Source: Planktothrix rubescens CCAP 1459/22 (GTDB taxonomy: Bacteria > Cyanobacteriota > Cyanobacteriia > Cyanobacteriales > Microcoleaceae). Taken from it: a DNA stretch of 64,000 nucleotides. The translations under genes and the position numbers were made by a program. Below are positions 43,731-51,607 of this stretch, in pieces; position 1 is the first letter of the stretch; each line of letters starts with the position of its first letter. Location of the stretch: positions 2,722,001 through 2,786,000 of the forward strand of contig LR882958.1 of the NCBI GenBank assembly GCA_904830895.1. Direction: 5' to 3'. The notes under the pieces were generated by a model. That model made no database searches and was not told the DNA's origin. It was given only the letters and a program-made list of their open reading frames with translations.

Positions 43731-44906
43731 ATGACAAATCCAACTTTATTAAATCCTAAAAAGATTGATCTTAGCAAATTTGGCCCGATTAATTTAGTCG
43801 TAATTCAAGGCACATCTTTTTGTAATCTCAATTGTGATTATTGTTATTTACCTAACCGAGACTTGAAAAATACCCTATCCTTAGATTTAATAGAACCTAT
43901 CTTTAAAAATATCTTCACCTCTCCGTTTCTCGGTGATGAATTTACCGTTTGTTGGCACGCTGGAGAGCCTTTGGCGGTTCCGATTTCTTTTTATGAATCG
44001 GCATTTCAACTAATTCAAGAAGCCGATCAAAAATATAATCAAAAACAAGCAAAAATTTGGCATTCAGTTCAAACAAATGGCACATATATTAATCAAAAAT
44101 GGTGTGATTTTATTCAAGAACATAATATTTGTGTTGGGGTGAGTTTAGATGGGCCGGAATTTATCCATGACGCCCATCGCCAAACCCGTAAGGGAACAGG
44201 AAGTCACGCCCAAACTATGCGAGGAATTTCTTTCTTACAAAAAAACGATATTCCTTTTTATGTGATTTCCGTTATTACTCAAGATTCGCTTAATTATGCC
44301 GATGAAATCTTTAATTTTTTCAGGGAAAATGGAATTTATGATGTGGGATTTAATTTAGAAGAAATTGAAGGTGTGAATCAATCATCTACCTTAGAAGAAA
44401 TTGGCACACCGGAAAAATATCGTGCGTTTATGCAGCGTTTTTGGGAATTAACCTCAGAAGTGCAGGGAGAATTTAACCTTAGAGAATTTGAAGCTATTTG
44501 TGGTTTAATTTATTCTAATACCCGTTTGACCCAAACGGATATGAATAACCCTTTTGTTTTAATTAATATTGATTATCAAGGGAATTTTTCTACCTTTGAC
44601 CCCGAATTATTATCGGTGAATATTGAACCTTATGGCAATTTTATTTTAGGAAATGTATTAAAAGATAGTTTTGAATCAGTTTGTGATACAGAAAAATTCC
44701 AGAAAATTTATGCAGATATGCAGGAAGGAATTAAATTATGTAGTGAAACCTGTGAATATTTTGGAGTTTGTGGGGGCGGTGCGGGAAGTAATAAATATTG
44801 GGAAAATGGAACTTTCGCCTGTAGTGAAACCATGGCCTGTCGTTATCGAATTAAAGTTGTAACCGATATTATTTTAGAGCAATTAGAAAACTCTTTAGGG
44901 TTATAG
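43731..44906 (+). CDS. grrM: Radical SAM/SPASM cyclophane-forming maturase GrrM
   Basis: A 391-residue radical SAM enzyme with the CxxxCxxC cluster motif in FCNLNCDYCYL (Cys31, Cys35, Cys38), the VCWHAGEPLAVP and VSLDGPEFIHDAHR segments of the peptide-maturase class, and a C-terminal SPASM domain (CSETCEYFGVCGGGAG ... FACSETMACRYR) for auxiliary Fe-S clusters. Directly after two GrrA precursors, it should install the cross-links in their aromatic-x-Asn motifs, as shown for the GrrM/OscB family. No Shine-Dalgarno is obvious; a tandem CTATTAAAAT repeat precedes the ATG. Confidence 0.92.
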   Translation: MTNPTLLNPKKIDLSKFGPINLVVIQGTSFCNLNCDYCYLPNRDLKNTLSLDLIEPIFKNIFTSPFLGDEFTVCWHAGEPLAVPISFYESAFQLIQEADQKYNQKQAKIWHSVQTNGTYINQKWCDFIQEHNICVGVSLDGPEFIHDAHRQTRKGTGSHAQTMRGISFLQKNDIPFYVISVITQDSLNYADEIFNFFRENGIYDVGFNLEEIEGVNQSSTLEEIGTPEKYRAFMQRFWELTSEVQGEFNLREFEAICGLIYSNTRLTQTDMNNPFVLINIDYQGNFSTFDPELLSVNIEPYGNFILGNVLKDSFESVCDTEKFQKIYADMQEGIKLCSETCEYFGVCGGGAGSNKYWENGTFACSETMACRYRIKVVTDIILEQLENSLGL

Positions 44907-45019
44907 TTGAAAACTGTTAAGTTGTTAAGCATCTAAATTATTATAGTGCTACCCATTGGAAAACTTCTGATGTTGTTTTTAATTTCAGTTAACACCAGAA
45001 GTAATACAGTTTAGTCAAA

Positions 45020-45322
45020 TTAAACCGTTAACTGACACTGAGGACAATTACATCCTCTAATTGGGCTGTTGCTGTGATCAGTTGTCCAGTTCGAGGCTAA
45101 GGTAGGAGAGATTTGATTGAGACTCAAAGATGGTTTAATGATGGTTTGAGAAGGAATTTGAGGGGTTAGAAATACAATTTTAGCGGGAATAATGGGCATA
45201 GATTGAGCAATTAACCTATGAGTCTGGCGAGAGGCGAATATCGGTTGTGTAAGTGTCAAAACCGAGATAATAAAAACACTCAATGCTAAAGTAAAAATCG
45301 GAAATTTTTTGAGCAATTGCAT
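45020..45322 (-). CDS. Small exported protein with a CxCxxC tail
   Basis: A 100-residue protein starting MQLLKKFPIFTLALSVFII, with a signal peptide (cleavage near PIFA|SRQ), a low-complexity middle and the C-terminus RGCNCPQCQLTV. I do not recognise the family. The frame begins upstream at 45406, but the ATG at 45322 starts the signal peptide. Its position, convergent with grrM and ending 113 bp after it, could be chance; a secreted Cys-tailed peptide next to a radical SAM locus could also be an extra substrate. Inference only. Confidence 0.6.
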   Translation of the reverse strand: MQLLKKFPIFTLALSVFIISVLTLTQPIFASRQTHRLIAQSMPIIPAKIVFLTPQIPSQTIIKPSLSLNQISPTLASNWTTDHSNSPIRGCNCPQCQLTV

Positions 45323-45499
45323 AGGGAAAATGATCACAATATTGTGTTTTAACCTGTTACCTATTTGGGCAAATTGGATCAGGATGATACATTGATTATA
45401 GAACAATTATCAATATTCTATCCTTAAATTGATAATTTAGCTTAAACTGGTTCACATCAACTGATCATAAATTTTGTAAAGATTAAAGGACAACGAATC

Positions 45500-46006
45500 A
45501 TGAAAGCAACTGTATCCCGTTTGATCGTCTTAATACTTGCTATTGGTGAAGTGTTTACAAGTCTATCGGCGATCGCCTTAGCAGGTGGCCCTCCTCCTGG
45601 GAAACCCTCACGACCCCAAGCCGCCCCTGCAACTACCCAACCCAATTCTAACTCTAATTCAGAAAAAGATGATCTTCCCCCTAGATTTCCCTTACCCAGT
45701 GCGAGAGTTGGTGCTGTAAATGGAATAGTCACTATTAAGTTAATTAATAACAGTAATACACCCATTCAATATCAACTAATTGGAGGAACTCGTCAAGAAT
45801 TATTAGCCAAAAATGCCACAATTCAAGTCCAAGGTTCACCCCCAATTACACTTACCTATCAACGCCAGGATGGAGGTTCTTTATTAGTCATACCTAAGCA
45901 AACTTCTCCTGGAGTTTTAGAAGTGCAATTTGAAGTCACAAACAATTTTAGTCTTGATACAAGATCCATGAATATTACAGAAGCAGGATCGGTATTTTTA
46001 AATTAA
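45500..46006 (+). CDS. Exported hypothetical protein
   Basis: A 168-residue protein with a signal peptide (MKATVSRLIVLILAIGEVFT ... AIALA|GG), a Pro-rich linker (GGPPPGKPSRPQAAPATTQP) and a C-terminal beta-rich domain (NGIVTIKLINNSNTPIQYQL). AAAGGA lies ten bases before the ATG. No family recognised. Probably periplasmic. Confidence 0.7.
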   Translation: MKATVSRLIVLILAIGEVFTSLSAIALAGGPPPGKPSRPQAAPATTQPNSNSNSEKDDLPPRFPLPSARVGAVNGIVTIKLINNSNTPIQYQLIGGTRQELLAKNATIQVQGSPPITLTYQRQDGGSLLVIPKQTSPGVLEVQFEVTNNFSLDTRSMNITEAGSVFLN

Positions 46007-46034
46007 TTTAGATTCGGCTACCGCACCTCTAAAT

Positions 46035-46703
46035 TTAAGACTTTAAAATCTGTTGATTGACATCGGGATCTGGGGTAAAAATTGGGCTATTTTCATTGAA
46101 ATAAATTTCCCGAATATCAGCAGGTAAACTTTCATCTAAGGTGCGATAGCCTCCTTTTAAGAGTTCTTTGACTTCATTCGGAGAAACCAACTCACCTTCA
46201 GCTTGTAAATAAGCAGAAATTCGAGTTTCACTCCAATGAAAGGTTTGTGCCATTACCAGAATTAACCTTAATAAAGGTTCCATTCTATCTAACACTAATC
46301 CGACATAACACCACAGAGGAGGAGGCGCTGCTGATAAAGAATATTGGATAGATTCCACAGGAGGTAACTCCCCTTGATTAATACAAACTGCGGTAACATT
46401 AATTAACCAATTTTGTAGGGTATTTCCCCCCTCTGTGCTGTCTTGTTCTCTTAAATTTAACGGACGCATTTCATAAAAAATATGTCGCCAGGTTTGAGAG
46501 AATAAATAATCCGCTTGTACAGGCGATCGCACTGAATGACGAATTAAAGTATAGACAATTAAACCGTAACGGCAGAAAATAGCAACAAAGTATTTCCCCT
46601 GATCAGGATAATTCTGAAACAGAGTTAACAATTCCTGGTCTTTATGATGAAATAGGGATTTGACCAGTGGATGACCAGATTCGGGTATTTGAAGCGTTTG
46701 CAC
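46035..46703 (-). CDS. Sigma-70-like (ECF-type) protein
   Basis: A 222-residue protein with the layout of a small sigma factor: a region-2-like helix set (FVAIFCRYGLIVYTLIRHSV then ADYLFSQTWRHIFYEM) and a region-4-like set (LVMAQTFHWSETRISAYLQA ... EVKELLKGGYRTL). Cyanobacteria carry divergent proteins of this type. Key DNA-contact residues cannot be checked by eye, so it could be a degenerate relative. No anti-sigma gene is next to it. The pot operon diverges from it 142 bp away. Confidence 0.6.
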   Translation of the reverse strand: MQTLQIPESGHPLVKSLFHHKDQELLTLFQNYPDQGKYFVAIFCRYGLIVYTLIRHSVRSPVQADYLFSQTWRHIFYEMRPLNLREQDSTEGGNTLQNWLINVTAVCINQGELPPVESIQYSLSAAPPPLWCYVGLVLDRMEPLLRLILVMAQTFHWSETRISAYLQAEGELVSPNEVKELLKGGYRTLDESLPADIREIYFNENSPIFTPDPDVNQQILKS

Positions 46704-46845
46704 GGCAACTCACAGCAAATTTTAGCTGGATAGTGTTTTCCGGTTGCATCATAGCTGATCTTGGAGCTAAAATCAACTCTTGAACCTTTATTCGTCATTT
46801 GTTGAGGTTATAACCGATTTAATTCAATATTATTGATTTTAATTT

Positions 46846-47730
46846 ATGGATTTTTTACTCAAAAAACAGTCCCCTTCCACCCTAGAAACTCGAAAGACCA
46901 GAAACCTATTGATCCTATTACTTCCTGCTACAATTTGGTTACTAATTTTCTTTATTATTCCTCTGATTATTGTCTTAGTTTATAGTTTTTTAGAACGAGG
47001 AACCTATGGGGGAGTTACCTGGGAATTTACCTTAAAAAATTATCAACGATTAGTCAATGATTTATACCTGAATATTTTTTGGCGATCGCTAGGACTTGCC
47101 TCCTTAACCACCTTAATTTGTTTAATTATTGGTTATCCCTTAGCCTTTTTTATTGCCACTTCTTCGACCCGTTGGCGAAACCTGTTATTATTTTTAGTGA
47201 TTATTCCTTTCTGGACAAACTTTCTAGTTAGAACCTATGCGTGGATAATTATTCTTCGTTCTGAAGGAATGATTAATACCATTTTACAAAGTTTAAGTTT
47301 AATTCAAGAACCTCTGAATTTACTTTTTACTCCCTTTGCCGTTATTGTTGGTTTAATTTATGGTTATTTACCCTTTATGATCCTACCATTATATGCTACC
47401 ATTGAACGATTAAACTTTTCTTTAGTTGAAGCGGCTCAAGATTTGGGTGCAAACCATATTAGAACGTTTTTTAGAATTATTTTACCCCTAACTTTACCCG
47501 GAATTATCGCCGGATCTATTCTGGTTTTTATCCCGGCTTTAGGTGCATTTATTACCCCGGATATTCTAGGAGGCGCAAAAACAGTTATGGTTGGAAATTT
47601 AATTCAAAATCAATTTTTACAAGCCCGAGATTGGCCCTTTGGCTCGGCTTTATCAATGGGATTAATGGTATTAGTATTAATTCCTGTTATGATTTATTTT
47701 AGAAGTTCTAACACAGATAATTTATCTTAA
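46846..47730 (+). CDS. potB: Spermidine/putrescine ABC permease PotB
   Basis: Inner-membrane permease, 294 residues, six TM segments, with the coupling EAA loop VEAAQDLGANHIRTFFRIIL. First gene of a four-gene operon with gaps of 4 bp to potC and about 100 bp to potD. PotB/PotC heterodimers form the polyamine channel. Substrate assignment rests on the whole gene set. Confidence 0.92.
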   Translation: MDFLLKKQSPSTLETRKTRNLLILLLPATIWLLIFFIIPLIIVLVYSFLERGTYGGVTWEFTLKNYQRLVNDLYLNIFWRSLGLASLTTLICLIIGYPLAFFIATSSTRWRNLLLFLVIIPFWTNFLVRTYAWIIILRSEGMINTILQSLSLIQEPLNLLFTPFAVIVGLIYGYLPFMILPLYATIERLNFSLVEAAQDLGANHIRTFFRIILPLTLPGIIAGSILVFIPALGAFITPDILGGAKTVMVGNLIQNQFLQARDWPFGSALSMGLMVLVLIPVMIYFRSSNTDNLS

Positions 47731-47734
47731 AACT

Positions 47735-48604
47735 ATGAATATTAAAACCCTAGATAATTTTATTCATACTTGGGGGGAAACCGGATTAAAAATACAGGCT
47801 ACCCTAGTCTTTTCGTTTCTTTATTTACCGATTTTAATTTTAATCATTTATTCCTTTAATGACTCTCGATTTAATTCAAATTGGACAGGATTTACGTTAA
47901 AATGGTATCAAAAGTTATTCAGTGGCTTAACAGAAAGTACCGCCGATATTTCTACCCAAAGTCTCTGGAATTCCTTACAAAATAGTTTAATTATTGCGAT
48001 CGCTTCCACCTTAATAGCCTCCATTTTAGGAACAATGGTAGCCTTAGCTTTAGAGCGCTTTCGATTTCCAGGATCTAAATTATTAGAAGCATTATTATTA
48101 TTACCAATTATTATTCCTGAAATTACATTAGGCGTTTCCCTATTAGTCTTTTTTACCTTAGTTTTTAGAATCCTAGAAAATCTTACCGGAATTCACTTGA
48201 CTTTAGGCTTACCATCGGTAATTATTAGTCATGCCACCTTTAGTATTGCCTTCATTACTATTACGGTTAGGGCGCGTTTATCCGACTTAGATCCAGCTTT
48301 AGAAGAAGCAGCATTAGATTTAGGAGCTAATGAATGGAAAACCTTTTGGCGAATTACCTTTCCCTTAATTTTCCCCGCTATTTTAAGTGGTGCATTATTA
48401 GCTTTTACAATCTCCTTGGATGATTTTGTTGTCACCTTTTTTACAACTGGAGTAGGTGCAACTACCCTACCTTTATTTGTATATGGAATGATTAAATTAT
48501 CCGTCAGTCCAGTTATTAATGCGATTTCAACTTTAATGTTACTAGCTTCTCTTTTTTTGGTAATATCATCTTTGAAATTACAAGATGGAGTTAAGGTAAA
48601 ATAG
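47735..48604 (+). CDS. potC: Spermidine/putrescine ABC permease PotC
   Basis: Second permease, 289 residues, six TM segments. EAA loop EEAALDLGANEWKTFWRITF and the family-typical ISLDDFVVTFFTTG stretch. Starts 4 bp after potB. Confidence 0.92.
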   Translation: MNIKTLDNFIHTWGETGLKIQATLVFSFLYLPILILIIYSFNDSRFNSNWTGFTLKWYQKLFSGLTESTADISTQSLWNSLQNSLIIAIASTLIASILGTMVALALERFRFPGSKLLEALLLLPIIIPEITLGVSLLVFFTLVFRILENLTGIHLTLGLPSVIISHATFSIAFITITVRARLSDLDPALEEAALDLGANEWKTFWRITFPLIFPAILSGALLAFTISLDDFVVTFFTTGVGATTLPLFVYGMIKLSVSPVINAISTLMLLASLFLVISSLKLQDGVKVK

Positions 48605-48701
48605 TAAGGGAGGATACTTGCACTGCTTGTATTTATACCGATTAAGTTTAAAATAAATCAATCCATAACTCACCCTAAACGTTGATATTAATTTATAGAA
48701 C

Positions 48702-49784
48702 ATGAAACGAATTTTAACCTTAATTCTGCTATTTTGTTTGGGTGTATTTTTACCCTTTGGCTGCACAGCTAATCAGTCCAGCACACCCCCGACTGCGCCT
48801 ACAGCAAATGTTCTCAATATTTATAACTGGTCAACCTATATTGACCCAGAAGTTATTAAAGCCTTTGAACAAAAATATCAAGTTAAAGTTAATTATGATA
48901 CTTATGATAGTGCCGAAAGTCTTTATGCTAAATTAAAAGCCGGAAACCCCGGTTATGATGTGGCATTTCCCCCTGACTATATGGTTAAAATTATGGTAAA
49001 AGAGCAAATGTTAGAAGAATTAGATTCGGCTAATATTGCTAATATTAAAAATGTCGAACCTAAATTTTTAAATCCTCCTTATGATCCAGGAAACAAATAT
49101 AGTATTCCCTATCAATGGATCACGTTAGGAATTGGCTATAATCTTAAAAAAACCGGAGAAGAAATTAACAGTTGGTCAGCCTTAATTGATCCCAAATATA
49201 AAGGTAAAGTTGCTTTATTAGATGATATGCGCCATACGATGGGAGCAGTTTTAATATATTTGGGATATAGTCCCAATACAAAAAACCCCGAAGAAATCAA
49301 AAAAGCCCAAGATTTCCTAATTAAAAATAAAGATAATATTGCCGCTTTTGCCCCCGATACAGGTCAACAATTATTAAATCAAGGAGAAGTTAATTTAACC
49401 ATGGAATATAGTGGCGATATTTTTCAAGTTATGAAAGAAAATCCCGATTTGCGATATGTTATTCCCAAAGAGGGAAGTATTATTGGGATGGATAATATGG
49501 TTATTCCCAAAGGCGCACCCAATAAAAAACTCGCTGAAACCTTTATTAACTTTATTTTGGAACCAGAAAATAGTGCTAAAATCTCTAATTTCATTGATTA
49601 TGCTTCCCCCAATAAAGTTGCTATTGATCAAAAATTAATTGACGCTGAAAACTTAAAAAATCCTGGGATTTATCCTCCCCCAGAAGTTTTTGAAAAGCTC
49701 CAATATCTCCAAGATGTAGGAGAAGCCACCCAATTATATGATCAAGCTTGGACGGAAGTTAAAGCGGGTGTGGGGAATGGGTAA
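48702..49784 (+). CDS. potD: Polyamine-binding lipoprotein PotD
   Basis: Periplasmic solute-binding protein, 360 residues, anchored through a lipobox (LPFGC, Cys21). Family features include LNIYNWSTYIDPEVIKAFEQ near residue 38, YDVAFPPDYMVKIM and IGMDNMVIPKGAPNKK. Its last codons (GNG, stop) already lie inside the GGGTAAT-type heptamer array that continues to potA. Confidence 0.93.
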   Translation: MKRILTLILLFCLGVFLPFGCTANQSSTPPTAPTANVLNIYNWSTYIDPEVIKAFEQKYQVKVNYDTYDSAESLYAKLKAGNPGYDVAFPPDYMVKIMVKEQMLEELDSANIANIKNVEPKFLNPPYDPGNKYSIPYQWITLGIGYNLKKTGEEINSWSALIDPKYKGKVALLDDMRHTMGAVLIYLGYSPNTKNPEEIKKAQDFLIKNKDNIAAFAPDTGQQLLNQGEVNLTMEYSGDIFQVMKENPDLRYVIPKEGSIIGMDNMVIPKGAPNKKLAETFINFILEPENSAKISNFIDYASPNKVAIDQKLIDAENLKNPGIYPPPEVFEKLQYLQDVGEATQLYDQAWTEVKAGVGNG

Positions 49785-49806
49785 TAGGTAATGGGTAATG
49801 GGTAAC
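49771..49806. repeat. GGGTAAT heptamer array across the potD-potA junction
   Basis: Four to five degenerate GGGTAAT units. They supply the potD stop codon and two in-frame or out-of-frame ATGs before the preferred potA start. A change in unit number would move the spacing, and in principle the start, of potA. Confidence 0.8.
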
Positions 49807-50922
49807 ATGAATGCTGCTGTTGAATTATTGAACGTTTCTAAATTATTTAAGGGATTAAATAGCAAGGATTTCTTAGCTGTTAATCAACTTAATTTGCAAA
49901 TCAAAACCGGAGAATTTTTCTCCTTATTAGGGCCATCTGGTTGTGGAAAAACCACAACATTAAGAATGATTGCTGGATTTGAATATCCCACTTCAGGGGA
50001 AATTTTAATTCATCAACAACCGATGAAAAATAGTCCTCCCTTTCATCGTCCAGTTAATACCGTCTTTCAAAATTATGCCTTATTTCCCCATTTAACCATC
50101 GCGGAAAATATAGCTTTTGGACTAGAAATGGAAAATTTGCCCCGTCCCCAAATTAAAAGTAGAGTTTTAGAAGCATTATCGTTAGTTAAATTAACCGATT
50201 TTCAAACTCGTTATCCCCGTCAACTATCCGGTGGACAACAACAACGAGTCGCTTTAGCTAGAGCATTAGTTAAACAACCAAAAGTATTATTATTTGATGA
50301 ACCTTTGGGGGCTTTAGATTTAAAATTGCGAAAAGAAATGCAGTTAGAACTCAAAAAAATGCAGCAACTATTAGGGATTACTTTTGTTTACGTTACTCAT
50401 GATCAAGAAGAAGCTCTAACCCTATCTGATCGAATTGGAATTATGAATCATGGAGAATTATTACAAGTAGGAAACCCGATGGAAATTTATGAATATCCTC
50501 AGACTAAATTCGTTGCTGATTTTATTGGAGAAACTAACTTTTTCACGGCAAAAGTAACCGAAACCAAAGCACAACAAATTACTGCTTTAATTGATGAACA
50601 AATCCAGATTTATTTGACAGTATCTCAACCGATTATACTAGGACAAATAATTAATTTAGTCATTCGTCCTGAGAAAGTAACTATCTATCCTAAGACCCAT
50701 GAAAATTTAGGAAATTATCAAAATGTACAAACCTGGGAAGGAACAATAGAAGAATCTGTTTATCTGGGAACAGATACCCGTTATGGAGTGCGTTTAACTG
50801 ATAAAATTATAATGATTATTCGCCTACAAAATTGGCATCAAGATCAGTTACAACAATTTAAAATTGGCGACCGAGTTAACATAGTTATTTCACCGAATAG
50901 TATTAGGATAATTGACAATTAA
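49807..50922 (+). CDS. potA: Polyamine ABC transporter ATPase PotA
   Basis: ATPase subunit, about 371 residues. Walker A GPSGCGKTTTLR, Q-loop VFQNYALFPHL, signature LSGGQQQRVALARAL, Walker B LLFDEPLGALD, H-loop YVTHDQEEA and a C-terminal TOBE domain (from about residue 240). The ATG at 49807 (MNAAVELLNV) is preferred; the ATG at 49798 inside the heptamer array is also in frame. It is the last gene of the operon here, whereas potA is first in E. coli. Confidence 0.93.
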   Translation: MNAAVELLNVSKLFKGLNSKDFLAVNQLNLQIKTGEFFSLLGPSGCGKTTTLRMIAGFEYPTSGEILIHQQPMKNSPPFHRPVNTVFQNYALFPHLTIAENIAFGLEMENLPRPQIKSRVLEALSLVKLTDFQTRYPRQLSGGQQQRVALARALVKQPKVLLFDEPLGALDLKLRKEMQLELKKMQQLLGITFVYVTHDQEEALTLSDRIGIMNHGELLQVGNPMEIYEYPQTKFVADFIGETNFFTAKVTETKAQQITALIDEQIQIYLTVSQPIILGQIINLVIRPEKVTIYPKTHENLGNYQNVQTWEGTIEESVYLGTDTRYGVRLTDKIIMIIRLQNWHQDQLQQFKIGDRVNIVISPNSIRIIDN

Positions 50923-50967
50923 AAACTCAATTATGATAGATTTCACTCTTACAATATATTTGAAAAT

Positions 50968-50992
50968 AAAAAAACGCCCATCCTAGTGGGCG
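50968..50992 (-). terminator. Minus-strand intrinsic terminator
   Basis: Stem CGCCCA/TGGGCG (50975-50980 and 50987-50992) with loop TCCTAG. The A-run at 50968-50974 becomes a T7 tract when read on the minus strand, so it terminates leftward transcription. The nearest minus gene is the antiporter starting at 53908 and ending at 51608, so its message may extend antisense over the gene at 51118. It could also work in the plus direction for pot, but lacks a T-run there. Confidence 0.55.
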
Positions 50993-51117
50993 CTGAATCC
51001 GGGTGCAATACTATCAATATTCTAATATGTTATTATAGTTGATTAGAACCATATCGGATCAGGATTTTTAATAAAAATTAACAATAATATTCTCTAAAAT
51101 TTTTAATTGTTACTCCC

Positions 51118-51546
51118 ATGACTCCAACATTAATCGGACGCTGGCAAACTCGTCTATTCTTATTTGCAACCATTGGTGTTTTAGTAACCTTAGCCTTTTT
51201 GGGGCTAAAAATTGGTGATCAACCCCGATCAATTTACTTTTGGGTTTTAGGATATATTACCTGTTTTGGCTTTTTTTGGGACATTCTCTATATCAAAATC
51301 CAACAATTTCGCTGGGATCGAGATTGGCCAGGTGCTTTTCAACTATTAGCCGGAATTTGGGAAGCCTTATTTCTAGTAACTCTGATCAAAACAATTAGTT
51401 TACCCGGTCTTTCTGCATCAGAATTTAATTTAGGAATATTTATTTCCCACTATAGTTGTGTGTGGATTGCTATTTTTATTACTTCCCAAAGTGTGATGAG
51501 AATTTTATTTCCTTACTGGCGTTTTCGAGGGGGACAATTATTTTAA
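51118..51546 (+). CDS. Hypothetical membrane protein
   Basis: A 142-residue protein with four TM segments (about 13-30, 38-56, 72-92 and 108-128) and the motif GRWQTRLFLFATIG at the N-terminus. I recall similar short membrane proteins in cyanobacteria but cannot name a family. It converges on the antiporter gene (62-bp gap). Confidence 0.7.
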   Translation: MTPTLIGRWQTRLFLFATIGVLVTLAFLGLKIGDQPRSIYFWVLGYITCFGFFWDILYIKIQQFRWDRDWPGAFQLLAGIWEALFLVTLIKTISLPGLSASEFNLGIFISHYSCVWIAIFITSQSVMRILFPYWRFRGGQLF

Positions 51547-51607
51547 GTTTAGGGTGTATGAGATCTTCTCCCCTACACCCCTTTCAATATCTTAAAATAC
51601 CCGCCGA

